Shown: piece by piece, positions 1 through 11,975 of the stretch
Layout: every line of letters starts with the position of its first letter
Numbering within the stretch: the stretch's first letter is position 1
Assembly (NCBI GenBank): GCA_963082975.1
Contig: OY720347.1
Coordinates: 11,700,225 to 11,764,224, forward strand
Direction: 5' to 3'
Length of the DNA stretch: 64,000 nt
From: Labia minor
Taxonomy: Eukaryota > Arthropoda > Insecta > Dermaptera > Spongiphoridae
The notes under the pieces: generated by a model
What the model saw: the letters and a program-made list of their open reading frames with translations, nothing else
Databases searched by the model: none
Told to the model about the DNA's origin: nothing
Made by a program: the position numbers and the translations under genes

Positions 1-292
1 TTCCCTGTTCCCCCCACCACTCTCCTTAAACCCTTCTCCCTCCTCCCTCCAATCTTCATCTCTAGGAATGTAACATTTGGCACTTGTTTAAGAGTTTCAT
101 TTTCAAGTATAATTAAAATATTCAAAGAGAGGAGAAATAATGATAGTAAAAAATAAAACAAAGATTTCAATCTAAAAAGTTTTTTTTTTCTCTTTCTCTA
201 TCCTCTCCGGAAATTTTCCAAAAAGTGTTTTAATTGAAATTCACTCTTTTATTTATATGTTTATTCATTTATGTTTATTCATTTTTTTTTTT
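1..292. other. Pyrimidine-rich then AT-rich non-coding DNA
   Basis: The first 60 bases are strongly C/T-rich, then the sequence becomes AT-rich with short homopolymers. No splice-supported or conserved reading frame is visible. Probably intronic, given the GATA exon downstream on the + strand. Confidence 0.6.
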
Positions 293-605
293 GTAATTAC
301 ATAAACTGGTCATCCTGTTATGGATTTGATTTGAAAATTTAACAGTTGGCTCCTTTTTTAATTCCAAATAAACTTTTGTTATACAATTTTTACGGGTCGT
401 TTCTAGTTTACGAGATAAAAAGAATTAAAGTTTGCATATTCTATTTAGTTACCATGTTTTATTGATTGGACCATCAGAGAGCTCCACTAAATTTCGAAAA
501 ATTAAAAAATTAAATAATTTTCCTATAAGCAAACCGAACCAAAAAAATTCGAAAATTAGGAATAAATGAATAATTAGTGAATTAGTCATTAAAACATTAC
601 TTAAT
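293..605 (+). repeat. Dispersed repeat, single arm of the foldback family seen at 62.7 kb
   Basis: This stretch matches 62721-63060: both share ATAAACTGGTCATCC, then TGGATTTG, GGCTCCTTTTTTAATTCC and AAAGTTTGCATA in the same order with scattered differences. The 62.7 kb copy also has an inverted second arm, which is missing here. It is therefore a truncated copy of a non-coding inverted-repeat element. No coding capacity is seen and the superfamily is unknown. Confidence 0.75.
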
Positions 606-1415
606 AACACCATATTTCAAATTATTTTATTATATTTTTTAATTTAATATTTTATTTGATTGATATTTAATAATTATTTATATAATTTAATAATTTATTA
701 TACTCACAATCGATAAAACAATTTTATTTATATTTTCTTGTTATATTCAATTAAATTTCATTCAAAGAATCATTTTATTTTCAAAAAAAAAAACTATTCT
801 ATAGTATAATTTCAGGATTAATGTAATTAATAATTTCAACATCCATTTGGAAAGAACTATGTTATTCCTACAGTAGTATCAATGGAAAAAGATAAAAAGG
901 GAAGGTACAAAAAAAAATACAGAAGACACATTTAAAATAATTAAATAGATCTTCACTTGGAAGAGATGGATGATTGAATAGATGGATAGATGGATGATGA
1001 TTTTCGTTCTCTCCTTCTCTTTCGTGAACATATTAATTTATTATCAAAAGGAGTGGATCCATTTTATAAATTAAGTAACTTCTAATAGGCCTATTGAATA
1101 AAATGAAGAGAGATTAATTTATCATAAATATTCTTTTCTCTCCCTCTCTCTCACATACACTTTTTTTTTCTTCTTACTTTCATTTCACTATTCATTTTTG
1201 TTTTTGTTTTTTTATTGGATAAGGATCAACCTTAGGATGAATTTTAAAAAGGTATACTGTTTTTTTGTTGTTGTTGTTGTTTATAATTAGAACAATTAAA
1301 AGTATTAGAATATTTATTTATTTTTTTTATACTGAATTGATCTGATCTGGTGAAGATAAATCCAAGCGATTCTTTTTTTTTCTTTTTTTTTGTTTCTCTT
1401 CTTTTTCTTTAATTG
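606..1415. other. AT-rich non-coding stretch with GATG-type repeats
   Basis: Mostly AT-rich sequence. It holds an imperfect GATG/GATA tetranucleotide run at about 965-1001, a CT-rich patch near 1135-1153 and a short GTT repeat near 1267-1281. I see no gene. Confidence 0.6.
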
Positions 1416-1703
1416 TCAATTATTAATGATGCTGCAAGCGAGAGAGCGGCAGCAGCAGCAACCACAACAGCATCACTTGATAATTTATTAAATCCAAAAA
1501 GAGAGAGGAAGAGGGGGGGGTGGAAAGAGATGGAGGAGGATTCCTGAGGGCGGCCACTTCCCAGAACTTGGGTGCCTGATGGACAAAGAGACGCAGTGTC
1601 CGCGGGCAACCGACCGAACCACTGGCGGCGTCCGAGAGCCCGGCGCCCGCCAAATGCAACGCCCGATTGCCCTGCACTTCCCTCCCCACTGCCCTCGTTC
1701 ATT
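1416..1703. other. Isolated GC-rich island, possible regulatory element or non-coding exon
   Basis: A sharp block of much higher GC in AT-rich surroundings, starting with a GCAGCAGCAGCAACC stretch and including the sequence around 1550-1690. Three overlapping minus-strand frames stay open across it. None shows a convincing domain, and open frames are expected in GC-rich sequence. One frame contains GNRALHLAG, which resembles the start of an ankyrin repeat, but the rest does not follow the ankyrin pattern. It could be an enhancer, an untranslated exon or an unknown coding exon. Confidence 0.4.
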
Positions 1704-1999
1704 TACCATATCTACTAAATAGCACTCTAAAAAAATTTAATTAAATAATTATCATTCAATTTAACTAAATTCTACCAACTAAAAAAATAAATCGTCTTAT
1801 TTTTTTAATAATATAAAAATAATAAATTGAAATTAGTATAATATATATGGCTTAGAAAAAAGAAAAATATTCTTTTATTGACTGACACTGACACTGGTTT
1901 AACCTTATTTATAATTGAGGAATTTTATTAATTATATCTTAAATTTATTAAATTGCATAAATTATTCATTAATTCACTTACATTTTCTTATTAAATAGT

Positions 2000-2043
<44 letters not shown>

Positions 2044-2418
2044 TTATTTCTCGTTTAAAAAATAAATTATTTCTTTATTCTTTTTTTTCTTATATTTTAT
2101 TAAATATTTTAACATTTTTTTTAAAAATCAATTCAAAAGAGTAAAAAAAATACTAGTATATTAAATTTATATACCTAAGAAGTTTCTATTTCATTATTTA
2201 TTAAATTAGATAAATAGATAAAAAAATTAATGATATAATAATTTATATTTATATGTACTAATAATGTAGAAATTTTTGTACTAATATATTATCTAATTTA
2301 TTTAGAAATTCTTCTCTAATTGGATTTGTTTTTATATTACTTCTATTTTTCTTCAATCCCGATTTTGAACAGATTTAAAAAGAACATGATTTTCATTAAA
2401 ATATCTATTTAATTATTT

Positions 2419-2455
<37 letters not shown>

Positions 2456-2641
2456 TTATTTATAAGTTTTTTGAAATTATTATAATTTTCCTTTTTTTTA
2501 AATAATAAAATTAAAAATTAAAATATATACAGAGAATTTATATTGTAATTTTAAATACCTATACCTTTAATAAATAAATATTTATATGTAGACAAACTAG
2601 AATTAAAAGTTATTAGTTATTTTTTAATGTGGTGTTTAGTA
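1704..2641. other. AT-rich non-coding DNA with two long (AT)n tracts
   Basis: Almost pure A/T sequence. Perfect AT dinucleotide runs lie at 2005-2040 and 2421-2450. No gene or transposon signature is visible. Confidence 0.7.
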
Positions 2642-2930
2642 TACGAGGGTGGGGTGAAAAGTTTCCGGCCTGACCAAGAAAAATGATGTTTTTAAATTTT
2701 TTATTTTGCCATATTTTTCGTAGCAGTTTTTAGTCTAACGTTAGCAAACGCGGCACCCACGTAGCACATAGCTTTCTATATTTAAATGGTTGGGCAAAAT
2801 ATTTCGCACACGTTCAGCTGACATCGTACAGGTCTCAGCTATCTTGAATGTTGAAAAATAAAGCAAAAAAAAAAATTTAAAAACATCGTTTTTCTTGGTC
2901 AGGCCAGAAACTTTTCACCCCACTCTCGTA
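2642..2930 (-). mobile_element. mariner-derived MITE, copy 1 (TACGAGGGTGGGG family)
   Basis: The element is bounded by long inverted repeats: the left end reads TACGAGGGTGGGGTGAAAAG and the right end is its reverse complement with few changes. TA lies at each border, as for mariner target duplication. The interior is shared, in inverted orientation, with the copy at 14782-15266, which preserves pieces of a mariner transposase. This copy is an internally deleted, non-autonomous derivative. Confidence 0.9.
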
Positions 2931-3469
2931 TTTTTAAAAGAGTAAGTAAGATCTTAGACTAATTTATCAATCAAATTTACTAGCGAAAACTGTAACCGTT
3001 ATTAGTTATAAATAAATTAATATCGAAATTTTTAAATCAATTTGATTTTTTTAAATATATAATAAATGTTAATAATTAAATAAAATATAAATGAATTAAT
3101 TTTAATTTTAGTTTAACATTATTATAGCAATATACTTCCCCAATATTCAATGCTATTAATCGATTAGAAAAAAAATGTCTACTAAATCAATTTACTTATA
3201 CTTTATATTCATATAAAATTTGAAATATTTAACAACATATGTCGTTAAATTCTTTTTATGGAATATTAAATTTGTTTATAGACTTTTGGTATTATTTCGA
3301 TATAATCTTATTAATTATAAAATATATTTGATTAATATTTATTTAGAATTTGAAACGAAGAGAATAGTGGGAGGAGAAAGAAAGAATTCCATTTTTACTG
3401 AACATAAAAATCCATTCTGTCAGTGACAAATGAAATCACGAGCGAAAAAAAAAATAATCGCCTTATTTT
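2931..3469. other. AT-rich non-coding DNA
   Basis: AT-rich sequence lacking repeats of the dispersed families. A 68-codon open frame at 3220-3426 has the Ile/Lys/Asn/Tyr-rich composition of chance AT-rich ORFs and no domain. I see no gene. Confidence 0.6.
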
Positions 3470-3780
3470 CTTGAATGCATAAGAGAGAGAAAAAAGTGAG
3501 TGAGAGAGAGAGGATGGGGAGGGGGTGGAGAGGTGGGTCTTGATGAGTGGTCCCTGGGCCCGTTTGGTGACAACAGCATTTATTTTACATAAGTCCTCCA
3601 CCTTGACTGCACCCTCCCCCACCTCTCCCCCTCCCCCACCCCACCCCTTCCACAACCGGAGATTTCCTCTCTCACTTACTCTGAGCATCGTTCTCCATTC
3701 TGGCCAATGCAAGAGGAGTGGATTTACTTAAATAACCCCTTTCCCCTCTCTAACCACAAAGGTGAAGTAACCAGTGACAA
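3470..3780. other. Unique higher-GC island with purine and pyrimidine blocks
   Basis: A GA-rich block at 3483-3537 is followed by a CT-rich block at 3610-3650, then mixed sequence to 3780. Overlapping frames on both strands are low complexity. It is best read as non-coding, perhaps regulatory. Confidence 0.4.
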
Positions 3781-4136
3781 GAGAATTTTTTATTTAAATT
3801 TTCAGAAACAGGGACAAGTTCTTTTCTCATTCAAAAAAAAAAAAAAAAATAAAAAAAAAAATAAAAAATAAATAGAACCGAATGTATCTTCGCCACAAAT
3901 ATTTACTTAACCTTGGGCATTTAATCATTAATTAAAAAAAGAAGGGATGAATAGACAAAGGGATGATGCTAAATTCATTTCATTATAAATCAACAGTATT
4001 AGTATGTATAATAAATGGTTATAAATAATATAAGAATTAGGATATAATTTTTTATTTTTTAATTTATAATAATTATTATAGTATAAATAATAATATTAAG
4101 AATAAGAATAATATATATTTATTTATCATTCTAAGA

Positions 4137-4451
4137 CAGTGATTCTCAACATATTTTTACCCGGGCACACAAAGAAAAAGATAAGTGTAAAAGTTTACCA
4201 TATTGAAAAAAGTGGTTTACCTTTATTATTAATATTTTTTTTAGAACCAAATTGAAAAAATTTATAAAAAAAGTCGGAAATGTTTAAGAGCAAAAAAAAA
4301 ACATCTTACTTTTTTTTTAAAACCAAATTGCAAAAATTTAGGAAAGTCGAAAATGTTTAAGTGCCTCTTTACATTTGTTATAATTTAGAGGCACATTTTT
4401 ATAATCTCGCGGCACACAAAAGATCCGCGGCTCAGTGGTTGAGAATCACTC
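4137..4451 (+). mobile_element. hAT-type MITE family A, copy 1
   Basis: The ends are inverted repeats: CAGTGATTCTCAAC on the left and GTTGAGAATCACTC on the right, with further subterminal GGCACACAAA motifs. The flanking 8-mers TTCTAAGA and CTCTAATA match at 6 of 8 positions, which is a worn 8-bp target duplication typical of hAT elements. The interior is AT-rich and non-coding. Related copies lie at 26620 and 50910, with fragments at 57533 and 59190. Confidence 0.9.
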
Positions 4452-5466
4452 CTCTAATATATAATATTATACATTAAAAGAATACTTTTATAATAATTAT
4501 AATAATAATAAGAGAAATTTCCAACTTTAATAAATTTTTTTTTTAATTTGAAAAAAATAGATAAATTTTTTGATTAACAAAAATAAATATTAAAATTAAA
4601 AATTAAGTTTTTTTATATATGCATTTAAAAAAAAAGATTGAAAATTAAATTTAAATTTTTCCTTGTATTTTTTTCCACTGATTAAGAATTCAAACAACTC
4701 AATTGAAAAATTACATAAATAAAAAAAAACAATTTTCCCAGGTTATCATTCTCTTTCTCTCTCATCCTCTTCTGTCCTCTCATGGGTCATAAAGAGACTG
4801 AAAAGATGACTACCTGCAGCTGCTGCTGCTGCTTTGCACCCCGCCACGCGACCCAAACACCACAATAATATTTACAAAGAAATATATATATATTTATATT
4901 ATTTCTCTTCCCCTAAAAAAAAGAGAGATAGAGATAGATGAGGGGGTCCAACCACTTCACACTAGCTACTCTCTCATTCTCTCTCCCACTCGAGATATTT
5001 ATACTTGTCAAACATTTAAGATTTAGATAGAAAAAAAATCTTCTACCAGATCTATTAATAATAATAGGACAATAAGTGCCACTTAAAAAGTAGTCTCTTT
5101 TTTGACGTTTAAATAGATATATTATTTTTTTTTCAATTCTAAGAGGGTTGTTTGTATATTGACAATAAAGATGATTATTTTTTTTTATTTTTTTCAATTC
5201 AAGAAGAATTCCCAAATGAGAAAAATATTAACCTTCATTCAAGTTAATATTTTTACACAAAAATATTTAATAATTCCAAATGATTTATAGATGATTTATA
5301 GAAGAGCAATGATAAATAGTTTCCACTGAATTCTCCTGAGACAAAACCAACTCTTTCATTAATTTGTTTTTCAAATTATCAACAAATATAAATTTCAATA
5401 CAATTTAATAAAATATTTCATTAAATAATTTGAAACTATTCTTATCATTCATTCTTAAGGTACATG
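4452..5466. other. AT-rich DNA with a short higher-GC patch
   Basis: The patch at about 4735-4865 contains CTGCAGCTGCTGCTGCTG and CCCCGCCACGCGACCC and is unique in the window. The rest is AT-rich. The 100-codon minus-strand frame at 4913-5215 is Lys/Ile/Tyr-rich with no domain and is treated as chance. Confidence 0.5.
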
Positions 5467-5652
5467 ATGATTTTCTTGGGAATGTTAATGGGGTGGTTTC
5501 CCGTTGCCTTCCGTATGTATAGAAGTTCCGGGAGCCGGAGGCAGCTGATGTTAAATTGAATTTTATTAGGAAAATTTGTTCTTAGTTGGAATCGAACGCC
5601 GGCTACTTGAGTAGAAAATTGCCACTCTACACTCTCGGCTAGCTGTCTTCTT
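5467..5652 (-). repeat. SINE family S1, copy 1 (tRNA-like head)
   Basis: On the minus strand this copy reads CAGCTAGCCGAGAGTGTAG, then CGGCGTTCGATTCCAACTAA, then a body with GGAAGGCAACGGGAAACCAC and AACATTCCCAAGAAAAT. The second motif resembles an RNA polymerase III B box, with an A-box-like motif upstream. Two further copies lie at 12681 and 49749. This is a short retroposon; the head is tRNA-like but too degraded to name the tRNA. Confidence 0.8.
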
Positions 5653-6410
5653 TATCATTCATTAATCTATATTAATTAATATATATTATATGATTGTAAT
5701 AAAAAAGAAAAAAAAATGGTGATACCTTATTGAAATTTATTTATATACCTATAATGAATTCATATCTTTTCTTTGAAAACAAAAATTATCATTTCAACTC
5801 AAAATTCTATTTTTTTTATTTAAAGAATTTCTTTATATGCACATAAAATTCTTGTCTAGCGATAAGAGGGAGGAAATACAGGACCGGCAGTTTGGCGCCG
5901 GCGCTTATACGCTTAGAAGAATATTTAAAAAAAAAACGCGAGACGAATTTCAAAGGAGCCGCTCACTTCTCCCTCATTCGAAAAGAACTATTGTGGGTGT
6001 TCTCTCCTCTCTGTCTCGTTATTTCACGGGTGACGACTATCTGTCTTTTTTTTCTTATTTTTTTCTGGTTGATATGTTGTTGGTCTCGTGTCGGTATTTT
6101 CGGAATGAGGATATCCGATCCGTTGTTTGAATGGGACATTAAAATGCAGTGCGTCTCTCTCATGGTTACATCCCTTCTTCACCTTCCTAGCAAACCACAT
6201 TTTTATTTTTTATCTTACATTATAAACCCATATAAATTCATCAGATTATTTTATTTTATTTTTTTTTTACAAAAAAAAATAATCACTATTTAAGTAATTA
6301 TTATGAGTAAATAATTTAATTAATTTTATTAACAATTTTTTAAGAGATTTCAAATTAATAAATGAATCGTATTATGAATTAAATAAGTTTATCTGAAATA
6401 CATATACACC
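5653..6410. other. Unique sequence with a higher-GC island at 5845-6185
   Basis: The island contains GGCAGTTTGGCGCCGGCGC near 5886 and a run of open frames on the + strand up to 6293. The translated frames are Phe/Ser-rich with no recognisable domain. I treat it as non-coding, possibly regulatory. The flanks are AT-rich. Confidence 0.45.
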
Positions 6411-6908
6411 TAATTCTCGATATAAGCAACACTTCTGAAATCATTTAGTTGTTGCTTTTATGAAAAAAGATGCTTATATCATATATATAGACTAAATTCA
6501 TATTTACCATGTAGATTTTCAATTATTAAGTGTAAAAAACAGAAATTACAATTGAAATATTGAAAATATAGAAAAATCAAAGCAATAATTAGAAGTTTAC
6601 AATTAAAGTACGAGTTGTGATATTAATTCAGTAATAAATTTTTATTAATTATAACTTGGGGAAAGAAATTACATAAAAAGAACAATTAAATTAAATTAAA
6701 TTTTTCAATTAACGCCTTATTTATTGAATATAAATACTTAAACTATTAACTAATAACTATTAACTATTATATTATTATTATATTTAAACTATTTTTTTAG
6801 GGTGCACTTAAAAGAAGTGAGGTTAGAATTGACAATTATGACAGTTGCTTTTATTGAATAAATACTTCCTAAATTGCTTATATCTAGTGGTGCTTATAAC
6901 GAGAATAT
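6411..6908. mobile_element. MITE with TTCTCGATATAAGC inverted termini
   Basis: The left end TAATTCTCGATATAAGCAAC and the right end GTGGTGCTTATAACGAGAAT are inverted repeats with a few mismatches, and TA-containing dinucleotides flank both. Motifs such as GTTGCTTTTAT and TTGCTTATATC occur near both ends. About 500 bp, AT-rich and non-coding. A TA-targeting DNA transposon (Tc1/mariner/pogo group) is likely, but only one copy is in the window. Confidence 0.65.
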
Positions 6909-6909
6909 A

Positions 6910-6911
<2 letters not shown>

Positions 6912-6951
<40 letters not shown>
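6912..6951. repeat. (AT)20 microsatellite
   Basis: A perfect AT dinucleotide run immediately after the right end of the preceding MITE. Confidence 0.97.
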
Positions 6952-6954
<3 letters not shown>

Positions 6955-7359
6955 CATATTCTAATTTGTAATTATATTATGATTATTATTATTATTATTT
7001 GAAGATTGAGGCACCTCAGCTACAACAGCCATTTCCTCAGTTGGTATTAACAAGAATATTTTTATTTTGTCTATTTTAGAAAAAAAAATTTTTATTAATT
7101 AAAATAATATTTATAAAAGATTATTTTAGCTCTTTTACTGTGAATTGAATAATGTAATTATTAAAAAAAATTCTCTATATTATATTATATTATACTTAAA
7201 TATTTGATGAATTTATATTGATATTGTATTGTGGAGAGATGATAATCAATTTACCATTAATATATAATTAATAAATTTCAAAGTGAATTGAATTGAATAT
7301 TGAATATTGTTTTGTTTTTATTTTTCTATTAATTCGAAAAGTTAAAAGTTTGATGGGAA
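6952..7359. other. AT-rich non-coding DNA
   Basis: AT-rich with a short ATT repeat near 6979-7000. I see no gene or transposon ends. Confidence 0.6.
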
Positions 7360-8345
7360 CAGATGTTTTTGTTGTTATTGTGTTGTTGTTTCCCATTGCG
7401 ATGTTCCCTATTGGTTTTTAATTTGACTGGACCATTCGACGATTGATTGTCCATTAATCTCGTCTGCTATTCTTCTCTGTAGCCGTAAATGATTTTCTTG
7501 ACAGATCAAATCGACCCCGGGTTGGTTCTTTTTGGTCAGTGCAAGTGAAGCAATTTGGACCCCCTTTGTTGTGTTGGGGTGTGGGAGACCTACGGGGGGG
7601 CCGCCCCCCTCTCCTCTTGCCTGCTACACTAAAGAGCCATGATTGATGGACTTGGAGCTAAATGAGAATGCATTCAGATTCTGGACCACACCATTCTATT
7701 CAAAAGAGCTTTTTAATAGAACGATTAGATCACCGTTTTACCGCATGTTAATATAATATTCTACCTGTTAAAATTACTGTAATTATTTAATAGAGAGAAG
7801 TGGGAGGGCAAAGCGATGGCGGGAATGCGGGGTCCCCGTCTTCTGACTAATTAACCGATTAAGGAACAATACATAGGACACTGTCTTGTTGTTGTTGGAT
7901 CGTTGCCTGTCTGTCTAGACAGTTTCTTACAGATGTTTTTTTTCTTTTCTCCTCCCCCAGATATCAGGAAAAAATATACTTCATACTCTTCTGGGGATGT
8001 GGATATTTGAGTCACTGTTAGTTAGTTACTCCAGTCTCTAGTCAAAAGAGAAAACGACAAAAATATATAAAAAAACAAAAAACAAAACAAAAAAATATCC
8101 CCCGAAATGGAACCTTCCGTAACCTTCCGTAACGCAACAACTATTCTGGGAGTCCTGTCGATCTTTCCTATATTCATTTGACTTCCCTCGGGATGGATGG
8201 ATTATCCGTCGACACACCCTCCTTCCCCCTCAGTCCTTCGGTCGGTCTTCGTCGATTCGTCGTCGTAGCTTGTTAGTTGGGCTGTTGAGAAGAAGATCGG
8301 CGATGCTGACTTGCATTTTAGCGCCATCCGTAGATCCGACCCGAA
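7360..8345. other. Kilobase-scale unique island, candidate cis-regulatory DNA
   Basis: About 1 kb of mixed-composition, non-repetitive sequence with homeodomain-like sites. Examples are GATTGATTGTCCATTAATC near 7440 and TGATTGATGG at 7640-7649, the latter a good match to an Exd/PBX-Hox composite site. It also holds GC-rich patches at 7560-7625 and 8130-8345. No frame is convincingly coding. Its position upstream of a GATA exon suggests an intronic enhancer. This is an inference from composition and motifs only. Confidence 0.4.
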
Positions 8346-9359
8346 CTAATAATATTATGACGATGCTAAAATTATCAAACTAGTCCTTTGTTTGGGATTA
8401 AATTTATATCTATAGTATTATATATATATATATTGAGTAAAAGAGAGAGAGAGAAGGAGAGAGAGATAAAATTGTGGTCCCTTAATAAGCAATTCGAAAG
8501 AGGCCAACTCTGCGGGGCGTGGCGAAGAATAATCAAGCATTGTCATAACCAATCCTTACCCCCTCATCCCATCACTTCTCATCGAGAATTTGAAGGAGGG
8601 GGCCTACTCCATTCAAATTCTATATATACCTATACATATAATCAATTGCATGATTGTACGATACATTTCGGTACTTGTTACAAAAGGTCTTTTATTTAAT
8701 TCACTCAACCAATTATTTATTAATACTTTTTAAAAAACAAAACAATATCTTTTACTTATACTCGTTTAGAAGTTATAATTAATAATTGTCTTTTGATTAA
8801 AAAAAAGAAAGGACAAGATTAGAAAAACAAACAAATTTAAATTAATTAAATAACATACAATTTTTCATTTCCTTTTTGTACGAATATATGATAATTTGAT
8901 TTGATTTCTCTAAATTAAAATAATAAATAAATATAAAAATAAATAAATTCATGGGAATTTAATCTAATTGCAAATTTATTTTAAAATTAGAAAATAAGAA
9001 TTATTCAATTTAATTTGTTTTGTTTATTCTTTGTAAAATATAAAATGTGATTACTCTCTCTCTCTCTCTCTTTTGGACTGTTGTTGTTGTTAATGTTATT
9101 TTCTTTTTTTTTCTTTTTAATATCCACTTCTTATCCGGATACAAACTTGTTTGATTGAGGTTTTTGTTGTTTAAGACATTTACTTTTTTTTTTTTGTATG
9201 TTTTGTTTGATTTTTATTCTTCTTCTTTTACTGTAGTTATCAAAGTTTTGTATTTCCCCTCGTGCCTCTCTCATACCTGGTTTTGTGATTTGTACTCTAC
9301 TCTTGTTTGTTGTTGTTGTTGTTGTTGCTATAGTAAAGTTTACCTTTAACCAAACTTGA
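8346..9359. other. Mixed AT-rich DNA with GA and CT microsatellites
   Basis: Holds a GA-rich run at 8441-8468, a unique patch at 8490-8625 and a (CT)n run at about 9054-9072. A 103-codon frame at 8388-8699 begins in low-complexity sequence and shows no domain. I see no gene. Confidence 0.5.
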
Positions 9360-9900
9360 ATTCGCATCTTGGTTGGTTTGTTAAAGTGGATTGGTGGGCC
9401 TAAGAGTTGGCCGATAGTTTAGCAAAACGACGAGATGGTGTTTCGTGTGCTGGTTTACCCTCACCCTCACTCTCCCCATTTCGAGAGGGGAGGAGGCAAA
9501 TGTCTAAGCGATAAGATAAGAAGCCAAGCAAGTAACAACAACAGCAGCAGCAGCAGCAGCCGCCAGCTTTCTATCGGCTCATTATAGTTTTACAACCAAT
9601 CATTCCATTAAAATACAAGCTCTCAACTTTGACAAGCGAGTTAACCTTTTCATTAGAAGAGGGGAGGTGGGGAGAGAAAAGAAGGGGAGAATGTCGAACA
9701 TTTAATTAGGATACCCAACCAAGGCATCCATCCATCCATCCTATCCATCCATCTATCCTTCTTCTCCCGGGGATTTATTTCTTCAATTAAGAGAAACCGA
9801 ACCCGAATTGTGTTTTGCGCGTTATCTCTTCGCCCCCTCCCCCAACCCCACCCCACATCCTTCCCACTCTTCTTACTCATTATCCTCACAAACCCACACT
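9360..9900. other. Unique higher-GC island, candidate regulatory DNA
   Basis: Non-repetitive sequence with CAGCAGCAGCAGCAGC near 9541-9560, a CATC repeat at about 9724-9751 and C-rich patches near 9835-9880. No coding signature is visible. Confidence 0.4.
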
Positions 9901-10319
9901 CAAATATATATACATATCTAGATGTATTGTATAAGAAAAAAAAAATGACATATAATCAGTTAATATAATATCATTTAGTTTAGGATCTTTGTTAATAATC
10001 AATAAAATTTATCAAAGTAAAGCAAAGATTATTATACATATTATTATATTCATCGGAAACGATTATACATTTTTTAAAATAATAAAAAAAAACAACAAAA
10101 CATTGGATATATTAAATATATATATTTTTATCCGTTTTGTCAGTCAAAATCAGAAAAGAGATGATCATAATATACCTCGATTAAACTATAAATCTTAAAA
10201 ATATTAAAACAAATTTAAAATTTGATCCACATTTATTTTAATTAATTTTATTGATATAATCATAAATCTAATGTAAGAGTAAATAATTGAAAATTAATCT
10301 TGAAATATTATTTACTTTT
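9901..10319. other. AT-rich non-coding DNA
   Basis: AT-rich; the 69-codon frame at 9989-10198 is Ile/Lys/Asn-rich and looks like chance. I see nothing else. Confidence 0.6.
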
Positions 10320-11150
10320 ATAGAGGTATATATAAGAAGATGAAGAAGGTGAAAGGAGGTGGATCCTTTTGTTTTTTGATGAGAGTAAATAAGGCAACTG
10401 ATTGGCTGTTGATGATAATGATGATGAAATTATTTATAAAATTGGAGAGATAATTGTCCAGGCATGATTTCAATAATAATCCATTGTATTCCATAAAGTA
10501 AAGAGAGAAGATGAATATTTAATTAGGATTATTAATGCGCGTGGGAATAAAACTATTAATCCAACAAGTCAAGGATTTTATCTTTTCTATATTATTTATT
10601 TACCATATTGGAATCATTATAATTTGGCTGCTAGTGACGAGTGGGAAGCTCTTCAATCGTTCAGTAATTTCCAATTAGAATTTAACTTTAACGTCGTTAA
10701 TGAGAATGTCAAGTTGCTCGTATCCTGCTGCCAAACTGCTGATCCATTATTCTAGTCACAACGTCTGCGTTGGTTGCCTTTATCATTTCTCGCATGACTA
10801 TCATATCTACCCCTCCTCTTCTCCCGCACCATCACTTTTCTCAATATCGTTCGTGTTTCTTTTTCTTCTTCTTCTTCTTCGTTTTGTTTCGGCATCTCTT
10901 TCAAATGCCGCCGTCGAATGTCACTTTGTGTGCCGTATGCCGAACAACGATTGCCTAAAGCCACCAAGAATTCCGGCCTATCAAGAATCCCAATGAGTTA
11001 CCGACACTTGGACTCTATCAGACATGCCAAAACCATCACCCCCAAACCCTTCCCTCCTTTATCCCCCCTCTCCCTCTCTTTTCTTCAACTTCAATCACCT
11101 TTACAACTCATCCCTACAACACAAAAATAGCAACTTATCCCCCAAGTATA
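10320..11150. other. Unique island, candidate regulatory DNA
   Basis: Non-repetitive, mixed composition, densest at 10620-11130. It contains a TTC repeat near 10858-10880. Several overlapping frames are open on both strands, which argues against any single one being coding. A frame at 10700-10996 has several cysteines but no spacing that matches a known finger or domain. Confidence 0.4.
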
Positions 11151-11199
11151 TTACCAGTTATTGGTAATTCCCTTAAAGTTTAAAATTCATAAACCTTCC

Positions 11200-11247
11200 A
11201 TCATAATCATCGTCATCAACATCAACATCATCATCATCATCATCATT
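11200..11247. repeat. CATCAN / (CAT)n microsatellite
   Basis: Imperfect CATCAA units pass into a CAT trinucleotide run. Confidence 0.9.
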
Positions 11248-11975
11248 TGAAATAATTCGTTAGAATTCGAAGAACAATCACGTTATTTGAATAACAATCA
11301 CTTTTTTCATGTGGTTAGTTTCTCTTATATATTCATATCATATCATTTCCTAGTATTTTATTTTATGTTATTCTATGAATAAAAAATGGAATTCTTTTCT
11401 TTTAATATATCATGAAAATTATTTAACAAAAATAATAAAAAAAAATTTAGAAAATATCATTTTAATTCAAATTTTAATTAATTTGTATTATAAAAATTAA
11501 AACTGTAACAGCGCTTCTGATGGCGAAACATTGAAATAAGAAAATATATTAATTATGACTTATCTAAGATGCAGGACTTTGATTATCTTCAGTATATTAA
11601 AATAAATTAATTAGAAAAACTATAAAAATAATGATAAATATTCTTTTATTTTAATGAATAATGATAAATATTTTTTTTAAAAATAAAAAAATGCATATGA
11701 ATTTAAATTTTATAAATCAAGGATGAATATTAAATTTCTTTCATTTTTGTTTCAATTAAATTGAAAATTTATTTAATAAATCATCAGATTTTTTTCTAAA
11801 ATTATAAATTCAAACAAAAATATTCATATATATTATTTTAATAAATTGGATTATCTGTCTTATTAAATAATAATAATATTATGATATATAACACATATAT
11901 TTATGTATATATGTATCTATCGGTAGGTATATATAGGTATGTAGTTGACTCAATCCTTAACGGGATTGAGATAAT
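11248..11975. other. AT-rich non-coding DNA
   Basis: AT-rich, with short TATATAGGTA-type repeats near 11920-11940. I see no gene. Confidence 0.6.

Noticed and set aside
1423..1689. Minus-strand frame with GNRALHLAG resembling an ankyrin repeat
   Set aside because: Only the first nine residues fit; the following helices and loop of an ankyrin repeat are absent, and the two other frames are equally open.
3395..3712. 105-codon minus-strand frame
   Set aside because: Overlaps an equally open + frame, consists of low-complexity purine/pyrimidine blocks, and shows no domain or splice context.
8511..8540. LCGAWRRII peptide as a possible GATA finger exon
   Set aside because: WRR is present, but no CXNC before it and no CNACG after it, so it is chance.
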